In this document: positions 6,212 to 13,800 of the stretch, one piece after another
Layout of the letters: each line of letters starts with the position of its first letter
How positions within the stretch are numbered: the stretch's first letter is position 1
Assembly (NCBI GenBank): GCA_016793585.1
Contig: JAEUJR010001006.1
Span: 1-14,570, forward strand
Length of the DNA: 14,570 nt
Source: Archangium sp.
Lineage (GTDB): Bacteria > Myxococcota > Myxococcia > Myxococcales > Myxococcaceae
Direction: 5' to 3'
Translations under genes and position numbers: made by a program
The notes under the pieces: model-generated
What the model was told of the DNA's origin: nothing
The model's input: the letters and a program-made list of their open reading frames with translations, nothing else
Databases searched by the model: none

Positions 6212-7780
6212 GTGGCTAAGGTGCGCCGCATGGTCCTTCTCCTGAGCGCCCTCCTCTCGGCCGCCCCGGTCAACCAGCCGTCTGTCTTCACCCTCGAGCA
6301 GGAGCCCTTCATCGCGACGGCGCGCGCCGATCTGGCGACCCTGCACCTGTTCGTGACGGGCCTGAAGTCGGTGAACGCGCAGGTGCAGGCGAACCGGCAG
6401 CTCTTCGCGTTCAAGGCCGACACCGTGCTCACGCCCGAGCAGAAGCGCACCATCTTGAGCACCTGGGGCTCGCTCTTCGGGTACTTCGCCTCGATCGAGG
6501 GCCTGCGCCAGAAGTACTGGGACTTCGTCAAGCTGCTGCCGACCGACTCGCGGCACGCCTGGGGCTACGTGGTGACGCACACCGCACTCACCACCCTGCT
6601 GGCCTACGGCATGGCCTTCGCCGACCTCACCATCGGCAACAAGCAGCTCGAGACGCTGCTCGACGAGAAGAACGACGAGTTCGGGGTGCCGGCCGGCGCC
6701 TTCGCGGCCTTCAAGATGAAGGCGATTCACGTGGCGACCTCGACGCAGCTCATGACCGGCGACGCGTGGGCGATCACCGTCACGCCGACGCTGAAGAAGC
6801 TGAAGGCGCTCGATGAGAAGGACGTGAAGTGGGCGTGGGAGGAGATGAAGGCCGACTCCAGGCAGGCGAAGAGTTCGCTGGTGAAGAGCGGCGTGAAGCT
6901 GTTCGCCGGCAACGCCACCGACATTCTCAAGGACTCCACGATGCAGACCGTCTTCCCCGTGCAGAAGTCCTTCGCGGAGTGGATGGGCGACACCCGCGTC
7001 GCCCGCAACGGAAAGCCGCTGCTCTCGAAGGCCTTCGTCGAGAAGAGCGTGCTGCCGAAGCTGCAACCCGGCGACGTCATGGTGACGCGGCAGAACTGGT
7101 TCCTCTCGAACATCGGCCTGCCTGGCTTCTGGCCACACGCGCTGCTGTACGTGGGCCGGCCCGCCGACTGGGCGGCGATCGAGATCGACCCGGGCGTGCA
7201 GGCGTGGCTCAAGACGCAGCCCGAGAAGCCGGCGACGCTCGCCGAGCTGCTGCAGAAGCGCTACCCCGAGAAGTGGAAGACCTACGCCGACGGCACCGAC
7301 TTCCAGGGGCACGGACCCATTCGTGTCATCGAGTCGATCTCCGAGGGCGTGAGCTTCACCGCCGTCGAGCACGCGTTCGGCGTCGACTACCTCGGAGGCC
7401 TGCGCCCTCGCCTGCCGCTCGTCGAGAAGGCCCGCGCCATCGAGCGCGCGTTCAAGTACCAAGGCCGGCCCTACGACTTCGACTTCGACTTCTTCTCCGA
7501 CTCGACGCTGGTGTGCACCGAGCTCGTCTACAAGGCGTACCAGCACGACAGCGACATGAAGGGCCTCGACTTTCCCCTCGTCGACGTGGCTGGCCGCCGC
7601 ACGCTGCCCGCGAACGAGATCGTCAAGCGCTTCGATCTCGAGGCCGAGCAGCCGAACCGTCAGCTCGACTTCGTGCTCTTCATCGATGCGAAGGAGAAAG
7701 AAGACGCCGTGTTCGAGAGCACCGCCGAGTCATTGCGCGGCACGTGGAAGCGCCTGAAGTGGGACGTCGCCCAGAAGTAG
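6212..7780 (+). CDS. Exported YiiX/YebB-like permuted NlpC/P60 cysteine hydrolase
   Basis: This 522-residue protein has a C-terminal permuted NlpC/P60 domain of the YiiX (peptidase C92) type, a group of papain-fold hydrolases acting on peptide or lipid amide/ester bonds. I see LQPGDVMVTRQNW leading to GFWPHALLYVG with the catalytic His309, an EID segment shortly after, and STLVCTELVYKAY with the nucleophile Cys435. This His-before-Cys order marks the circular permutation. The N-terminal part (about residues 20-280) is mostly helical and I do not recognise it. I chose GTG 6212 because MAKVRRMVLLLSALLSAAP then has a charged n-region before the hydrophobic core of a signal peptide, and GAGG (6202-6205) sits at good distance. 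ATG 6230 is the alternative and would lose the charged residues. Export to the envelope is likely. The gene ends 3 bases from the convergent kinase gene. Confidence 0.88.
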   Translation: MAKVRRMVLLLSALLSAAPVNQPSVFTLEQEPFIATARADLATLHLFVTGLKSVNAQVQANRQLFAFKADTVLTPEQKRTILSTWGSLFGYFASIEGLRQKYWDFVKLLPTDSRHAWGYVVTHTALTTLLAYGMAFADLTIGNKQLETLLDEKNDEFGVPAGAFAAFKMKAIHVATSTQLMTGDAWAITVTPTLKKLKALDEKDVKWAWEEMKADSRQAKSSLVKSGVKLFAGNATDILKDSTMQTVFPVQKSFAEWMGDTRVARNGKPLLSKAFVEKSVLPKLQPGDVMVTRQNWFLSNIGLPGFWPHALLYVGRPADWAAIEIDPGVQAWLKTQPEKPATLAELLQKRYPEKWKTYADGTDFQGHGPIRVIESISEGVSFTAVEHAFGVDYLGGLRPRLPLVEKARAIERAFKYQGRPYDFDFDFFSDSTLVCTELVYKAYQHDSDMKGLDFPLVDVAGRRTLPANEIVKRFDLEAEQPNRQLDFVLFIDAKEKEDAVFESTAESLRGTWKRLKWDVAQK

Positions 7781-7783
7781 CGC

Positions 7784-10084
7784 TCAGCGCCGAACGATGT
7801 CGCTGAACTCGAAGTACCCGGCAGCGTCACGGCACTCGACGAGCGCCCACTTGGTGGCCTTGTTCGGGTCGGGCCGCAGATCTTTGCCCCACTGCTCGAG
7901 ATCGCTCTCTTTGTTGTCACCCGGCCGCAGCGTGGGGAAGACCAGGTGCTTTCCGTTCGGCAGGTGTACGTCGCACTGAGCACCAGCTGGCGAGCTGCTC
8001 TTCACCAGCACGCGGATCTTCGAGGTCGTGTTCCCGAAGATCACGTCGCGCGTTCTCGACAGCACGACCGACCCTTCGATTCGCGGCAAAGCCGGCTCGG
8101 CGGGCTTGTCTTCGACCTTCGGCTCCGCCGGCTTCTGCACCACCGCCTTCGGATCGACCTTCGGGTCCAGCGTCTTCGGGTCGACCTTCGGCTCGGCAGG
8201 TCGATCGTCGGGCTTCGGGTTCGTCTTCGCGAAGGGATCTGCGAGCGCGATCGGCTCCTCGGGCTTCGCGGGGTTCGGCTTCGTCACCTTCGGTCGCTCG
8301 ACGACCGTCTCGTCGACGAACGCGAAGAGCTGATCGGGGTGGGCGTCGTCTTCCTCCATCAGCAGCTCGGCCACCGTGCCGCGCGCCTTCAGCTCGAGCA
8401 CGCGCGCCTGGCCGAACACCTCACGCTCCTTGTCCGCGAGCGGCTCACCGACCAGCCGCAGTCGATCGCCTTCACGCAGCCGCTGGCCTTTGTCGATGTC
8501 GATGAAGGCGCCGTCGGCGCGACGAATCACCTTGAAGACGTGGCCCTTCGGCAGCACGTGCGCGCGCTCGGCGGCCGCGCCCGCATCGACGAGCGCTGCC
8601 ACGGGCTCGACGGGCTTCACCGGCTCGACTGGCTTCACGGGTTCGATCGGCTTCAGCGGGTCGACCCGTTCGATGGGCTTCACCGGGTCGACGTTCACGA
8701 TCGGGTCTTTGGGCGCCGGCGTCGAACCGCCGAAGACGACGTAGCCCCCCACACCGACGCCGACGAGCAGCAGCAGGCCCACCACCACGAAGGGAGCGGC
8801 CGATCGTTTCGGCGCCACGATCGGCTCGTCGTCGGGAACGGCGGCGAGCGAAGGCTCCGTCGACCCTGCCGCATTCGGCGCTCTCGACTGCACTGGGGGC
8901 GCGGGCTTCGAAGCGACCTTCGCGGGAGCCTGCGGGGCCTGCGCGCTCGCCTGCACCGACAACGCCCGCTGCGCCGGCGTGAGCGCCACGCCCGAGTCGG
9001 GCCGCACGAACGTTCCGTCGATCGCCTCTTCTTGCGACGACACCGTGCCGGACTTCGGCTTGAGGAAGTGACCGGGGCTCGACGGCGGCTTCACCCCGCC
9101 CTTGCGCAACAGCGACAGCTGCGACTGCAAGCTGCGCTCGGCCGCGAACTCCTCGGGGCACATCGCGCGAATGAAGTTGCCGGCCTCCTCGGCGTTGACG
9201 GTCAGCCCTTCACGAACGGCGATCTCGTTGAGCGCGCGGGCGAACTCGTCGCCGCGGTTGTAGCGGGCGGCGGGGTCTTTGCTCAGCGCGCGCAGCACGA
9301 CCTGATCGAGCGTCTCGCTGATCTCGGGTCTGAACTCGCGCAGCGACGGCACCTTCGGGAAGGCCATCGCCGCGACCATCTCGGCCATCGTCCCGCCGCC
9401 GAAGAGCGGCCGCCCCGCCAGCATTTCCCAGATGACGATGCCGGCCGAATAGATGTCGGAGCGGTGATCGACCGTCTGCGCCATCGCCTGCTCGGGCGAC
9501 ATGTAGCCGAGCTTGCCCATCACCGTGGCAGGCAGCGTGTGCTTCGACCGCGCCGCGCTCTTGGCGAGGCCGAAGTCGATCACCTTCACCTCGCCCTCGT
9601 ACGACACCATGACGTTCTGCGGAGACACGTCGCGGTGCACGATGCCCAGCGGTGTGCCTTCGGGGCTCGTCTTGCGGTGCGCGTAACCGAGCGCCTCACA
9701 CATGAGCCGGCCCACGTGAAGCGCGATGGGAACTGGCAGGAAGTTGCCGGTGGTCGCGCACCGCGTCTCGACGCGCGCGAGATCGACGCCCGGCACGTAC
9801 TCGATCGCCATGAAGAGCGTGCCGTCGGCTTCGCCCATGTCGTAGACCTGCGCGATGTTCGAATGCGTCAGGTGCGTCAGCACGCGCGCCTCGTGGTGAA
9901 AGCGCTCGACGAACTGCGTCTCGGCCTTCATCTGCGGAAGGATCGTCTTGACGATGCACAGCTTCTCGAAGCCGCCCGCGCCCGACAGCCTCGCGAGGTG
10001 CACTTCGCCCATGCCGCCCTGCCCGAGGACGAAGAGCAATTCGTAGCGGCCGAGCGTTCGACGCTCGAGTTGGGAGTCAGCCAT
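7784..10084 (-). CDS. Transmembrane Hanks-type Ser/Thr protein kinase
   Basis: This 766-residue membrane kinase has a cytoplasmic N-terminal catalytic domain (about residues 13-280). It shows the glycine-rich loop GQGGMGEV, ATP-anchoring Lys46 (CIVKTIL), the catalytic loop HRDVSPQN with Asp152 and Asn157, DFG with Asp170, and a SPEQ motif in place of APE. All catalytic residues are present and it is an RD-type kinase. A disordered Pro/Ala/Ser linker leads to one transmembrane helix (VVVGLLLLVGVGVGGYVVF, about residues 425-445). Beyond the membrane are KPVEPV-type repeats, a small beta-rich module (about 508-595, containing EGDRLRLVGEPL), a Lys/Pro/Asp repeat zone, and a C-terminal domain of about 85 residues that I do not recognise. 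There are no PASTA repeats. The outer part may be a sensor. I chose ATG 10084-10082; a GTG four codons upstream is possible. No target is encoded adjacently. Confidence 0.96.
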   Translation of the reverse strand: MADSQLERRTLGRYELLFVLGQGGMGEVHLARLSGAGGFEKLCIVKTILPQMKAETQFVERFHHEARVLTHLTHSNIAQVYDMGEADGTLFMAIEYVPGVDLARVETRCATTGNFLPVPIALHVGRLMCEALGYAHRKTSPEGTPLGIVHRDVSPQNVMVSYEGEVKVIDFGLAKSAARSKHTLPATVMGKLGYMSPEQAMAQTVDHRSDIYSAGIVIWEMLAGRPLFGGGTMAEMVAAMAFPKVPSLREFRPEISETLDQVVLRALSKDPAARYNRGDEFARALNEIAVREGLTVNAEEAGNFIRAMCPEEFAAERSLQSQLSLLRKGGVKPPSSPGHFLKPKSGTVSSQEEAIDGTFVRPDSGVALTPAQRALSVQASAQAPQAPAKVASKPAPPVQSRAPNAAGSTEPSLAAVPDDEPIVAPKRSAAPFVVVGLLLLVGVGVGGYVVFGGSTPAPKDPIVNVDPVKPIERVDPLKPIEPVKPVEPVKPVEPVAALVDAGAAAERAHVLPKGHVFKVIRRADGAFIDIDKGQRLREGDRLRLVGEPLADKEREVFGQARVLELKARGTVAELLMEEDDAHPDQLFAFVDETVVERPKVTKPNPAKPEEPIALADPFAKTNPKPDDRPAEPKVDPKTLDPKVDPKAVVQKPAEPKVEDKPAEPALPRIEGSVVLSRTRDVIFGNTTSKIRVLVKSSSPAGAQCDVHLPNGKHLVFPTLRPGDNKESDLEQWGKDLRPDPNKATKWALVECRDAAGYFEFSDIVRR

Positions 10085-10182
10085 GACGCCGGCCACTTTA
10101 CCGGCGGGGCTGCCGGTTGCGAGGAATCACGCCTGCACGAACGCTGGTTGAATGGCCGCGTGCCCCACGCGTAAAGAGCCCC

Positions 10183-10695
10183 ATGCTCTCTCTGGTGCTG
10201 GTGGTGTTGGCGCAGGGCCCGGGGTCGACGCTCGAGGTGACCAGGCCCGCCGAAGCACCGCAGTCGACCCTCTCGACCAGCGCGCCCAGCTCCGACCTCA
10301 AGCTGACTCCGCTCGAGGGCCGGCCGGCGTCGTCGATTCAGGTGCAGGGGCTCAACGCGCTCGTCATTCCCATCTCGCTCGCCGAAGGCCGCCGCTACCC
10401 CTGTGAGCACTTCGCGACGATCGCGGTGTGTGACGATCTCTCGGTGATGAAGCCCGAGCTGCTGAACGAACCGATGCCGTTGTCAGACGGAGGGACCGAG
10501 GGCGTCAACCACATCAGCTTCACCGCTCTCAAACCCGGCCGCACGACGTGCTCGTGCGGACAGCCAAAGAACCTTCAATACCTGTACGAGTTCACTGTGG
10601 GCTCGCTCGAAGATGCCGTGCGGCCGGTGGCGAGAAAAGTGGTAGGCGCGGCGTTTACGCGGCTGTATACGCACCGCCGCAGTCAGGTCCCGTAG
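10183..10695 (+). CDS. Exported protein of unknown function; stop codon lies inside tRNA-Arg
   Basis: This is a 170-residue protein from ATG 10183, where MLSLVLVVLAQGPG forms a short hydrophobic export signal; the n-region lacks a positive charge, so export is likely but not certain. The ribosome-binding site is weak (AAAGAG). The frame is open 22 codons further upstream, but those codons do not look protein-like. The mature part has LNALVIPISLAEGRR, a CEHFATIAVC pair, a block NHISFTALKPGRTTCSCG, then YLYEFTVG. The pattern of a strand, 'IAV.D...' and 'ALKPGRTT' faintly recalls the N-terminal domain of pilus/secretin proteins (T2SS-T3SS_pil_N), but I would not rely on it. The four Cys (two in CSC) suggest disulphides or metal binding. 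The gene is divergent from the kinase gene (98 bases between starts). Its TAG is nucleotides 8-10 of the tRNA. Confidence 0.72.
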   Translation: MLSLVLVVLAQGPGSTLEVTRPAEAPQSTLSTSAPSSDLKLTPLEGRPASSIQVQGLNALVIPISLAEGRRYPCEHFATIAVCDDLSVMKPELLNEPMPLSDGGTEGVNHISFTALKPGRTTCSCGQPKNLQYLYEFTVGSLEDAVRPVARKVVGAAFTRLYTHRRSQVP

Positions 10696-10759
10696 CTCAG
10701 CTGGATAGAGTACTGGCCTCCGAAGCCAGGGGTCGCGCGTTCGAATCGCGCCGGGACCG
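10686..10759 (+). tRNA. tRNA-Arg(CCG)
   Basis: The 74-base cloverleaf is clear: acceptor GGTCCCG/CGGGACC with discriminator G, D-arm GCTC...GAGT (one G-T pair), anticodon arm CTGGC-CTCCGAA-GCCAG, variable loop GGGTC, and T-arm GCGCG-TTCGAAT-CGCGC. The anticodon CCG reads the Arg codon CGG. CCA is not encoded. The first ten bases overlap the end of the preceding coding sequence on the same strand. No intrinsic terminator follows before the lipoprotein gene at 10839. Confidence 0.97.
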
Positions 10760-10838
10760 CTTCGCAGCACCGTCTGTTGTCGCCCATCGATGAGATCACG
10801 ATGGCGGCCGACCGGACAATCGCTCTACACCGTCGGCC

Positions 10839-13800
10839 ATGCGTTTCTCTCGCCTGGTCGTTGCGTCGTGCGTGGTCGTGTTTGCTGCCTGTCCTGGTCC
10901 CACTCCCACCCCTGACGGTGGAACTGGCGGGGGAAGCGTCACGGCTGGTGGCAATGCGACGGGGGGCGGCGCGGCGGGTGGTTCGATGGCTGGCGGTTCC
11001 ACGGCGGGCGGTTCTACGGCGGGCGGGTCTACGGCTGGCGGTTATACGGCGGGCGGCTCCACGGCTGGCGGCTCGACGGCTGGCGGCTCCACGGCGGGCG
11101 GCTCCACGGCTGGCGGCTCCACGGCTGGCGGCTCGACGGCTGGCGGCTCGACGGCTGGCGGCTCGACGGCTGGCGGCTCGACGGCTGGCGGCTCCACGGC
11201 TGGCGGCTCGACGGCTGGTGGCTCGACGGCTGGCGGCTCGACGGCTGGCGGCTCGACGGCTGGCGGCTCCTCGGCTGGCGGCTCCTCGGCTGGTGGCTCG
11301 GCAGGTGGCGGCTCGGCCGCTGACGCGGGAACGCCGCTGTGCACGATCTCGGGGTCGGGCTCGCGTCGGCTCCTCACCGGCACGGTCCTGACTCCGACGG
11401 GAATCGTCACCAACGGGCAGGTCGCGCTCGAACCGGGCGGACTGATCTCGTGCGTAGGAACGAACTGCGCCGACGGCGGCCAGCTGATCATCGCGTGCCC
11501 GCAGGCCGTCATCTCGCCCGGGCTCATCGACTCGCACGTGCACCACAACTTCAACTCGAACCCGCCGCGCACCGAGACGGGAGAGCGCTACGAACAGCGC
11601 CACGACTGGCGCGCGGGAGCTCGAACGCACACGCAGCTCGTCTCGATGGTCGGCGGCACCGATGCGATTCGCTGGAGCGAAGTGCGCGCGATCATGGCAG
11701 GCACTACCAGCACGCTGGGCTCGACGGGAGTCGCAGGCCTGACGCGCAACCTCGACTCGACCCTTCGCGAGGGGGCCGGAGGCACAGCCGCCATCACGTC
11801 GACCTTCCCGCTCGGTGACAACGGGGGAAGCCAACGTACGAGCGACTGCGACTACGGCGGCGTACCCGACACGACGGCCACCTTCGCCACGGCCTCCGCC
11901 TACCTCGCCCACGCGGCCGAGGGCATCGACTCGGTCGCGCGCAACGAGTTCCTCTGCATGTCGTCGACCACCTACGACACCGCCGTTCCCGGAACCTCGA
12001 ACAACCTGCTCGGCGCGAAGACCAGCTTCGCCATGGGCCTCGCGCTCAGGGCCGGCGATCTCGCCCAGCTCGCTGCCACCGACACGTCGTTGATCTGGTC
12101 GCCGCGTTCGAACATCGCGACCTACGGCAACACGATTCCGCTCGCGGTCGCGAACCGGCTCGGCGTGCGGCTGGCACTCGGCACGGACTGGACCGTGACG
12201 GGCTCGACGAACCTGCTGCGTGAGCTCGCCTGCGCCGACCGCCTCAACTCGCTGTATTTCTCGAACGCGCTGACCGATCAGCAGCTGTGGAACGCCGTGA
12301 CCGCGAACGCTGCAGAGGTGGCCGGCGTTGGGACCTCGCTCGGAGCGCTCGCGCCCGGCCGCCTCGCTGACATCACCATCTTCGACGGCCGGGTTCGCAC
12401 GGGCTACCGCGCGGTGATCGCGGCCCAGCCCGAAGACGTGGCCCTGGTGATTCGCGGCGGCGTCGTGCTGTACGGAGACACCTCGCTCGTCTCGGTGCTC
12501 CGCCTCTCTGGCTGCGAGCTGCTCAACGTCTGCGGCCGCCCGAAGAACCTCTGCGTGCAAGCCGAAACCAGCTTCACCTTCGCCCAGACCCAGAGCGCAG
12601 CCGGTATGAGCGCCCTGCCCGCCTTCGAGTGCGGCGCCCCGGCGGTGGAGCCGACCTGCACCCCGAGCCGGCCCGTCAGCATCGCGAGCTCGACCACCTA
12701 CACGGGCGCGATCACGATGACCGACTCCGATGGTGACGGCATTCCCGACTCGTCCGACGCGTGCCCGAACGTCTTCAACCCGCTGCGCCCGCTCGACAAC
12801 GGCGTTCACCCCGACACCGACGGCGACCTGGTGCCTGATGCGTGCGACGTCTGCCCGCTGTTGGCGAACGCCACCACCTGCCCTGCTCCGACGCCCAGCG
12901 ATCGTGACGGTGACGGCGTGGCCAACGCCCTCGACAACTGCCCGCTGGTCGCGAACCCGAACCAGGCCGACACCGACGGCGATCTCAAAGGAGACGCCTG
13001 CGACTTCTGTCCGTCGGTGGCGAACCCCGGCAGCGCCGGCTGTCCGAGCACGATCTACGCGATCAAGAACGGCTCGGTGCCCCTTGGCACCGTCGTCTCG
13101 CTCGACAACGCGCTCGTCACGGCCAAGAGCTCGAACGGCTTCTTCGTGCAGTCGAAGCTGGGTGACGCCGCGTACGCCGGCGCCGGCTTCTCGGGCCTCT
13201 TCGTGAGCACCGGCAGCCCGTCGACGTTCCTCACCAGCATCGCGGTGGGCAATCGCGTCGACGTCGACGGCACGGTCAGCGACGTGCTCGGCCAGCGCCA
13301 GCTCACGAACCTCACCGCCTCGGCCATCTCGAGCAGCCTCGTCGAAGCGGCTCCGGTGCCCACGGTCGCGGCCATCGCCGACGTCACCACGGGAGGCACT
13401 CGCGCCGCCGAGCTCGAGGGCGTGCTCGTCGCCATCGGCCCCAACACCGTCAGCTCGGTCACCGGCACCTCGAGCTTCGTGACCACCGCGAACAGCAGCT
13501 CGATCACCGTCGGCACCTTCGTGTTCGCCATCTCGCCCATGCCTGCGGTCATGCAGAACTACGCTTCGATCACGGGCGTGCTCGCGTTCAGGAACTCGGT
13601 GTCGACCTTGAACCCGCGCTCGATGGCCGACCTCGCGACGGGCCTTCCGGGCATCACCTCGTTCGCGCCGAACGGCTTCGCCGCCGTGGGCCAGACGAGC
13701 GCCGCCACCTTCCCCACGCCGCTGACGGTGACCCTCTCGGGGCCGGCGATCATGGCCACCCCCGTGACGATCACCTCGAGCAACACCGACGCCGTCACCG

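Noticed and set aside
6206..7546. Minus-strand open frame opposite the YiiX-like hydrolase gene
   Set aside because: Shadow frame with no domain pattern; the plus frame has a signal peptide and catalytic His and Cys.
7770..7795. Short GCGCT/AGCGC palindromes at the convergent gene ends
   Set aside because: The stem is too short and there is no T-tract, so it is not a believable bidirectional terminator.
7946..10174. Plus-strand open frame of about 740 codons opposite the kinase gene
   Set aside because: Antisense shadow dominated by Arg, His and Leu; the kinase frame has every expected motif.
10085..10182. Divergent promoter region between the kinase gene and the exported-protein gene
   Set aside because: A promoter must be nearby, but I find no convincing -35/-10 pair or inverted repeat to place it.
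10661..10671. TATACG element preceded by TG, 15 bases before tRNA-Arg
   Set aside because: A plausible -10 box for the tRNA but with no recognisable -35 element; mentioned only in relation to the overlap.
11042..11572. Minus-strand frame with AVEPP repeats, resembling a proline-rich protein
   Set aside because: It is another reading of the same minisatellite; there is no ribosome-binding site, and the sense frame has clear domains throughout.
10683..12809. Long minus-strand open frame of about 700 codons, Arg-rich with many RRAASRRAASR-like repeats
   Set aside because: It is the antisense shadow of the lipoprotein gene. Its repeats only mirror the 15-bp minisatellite, and it runs through tRNA-Arg.
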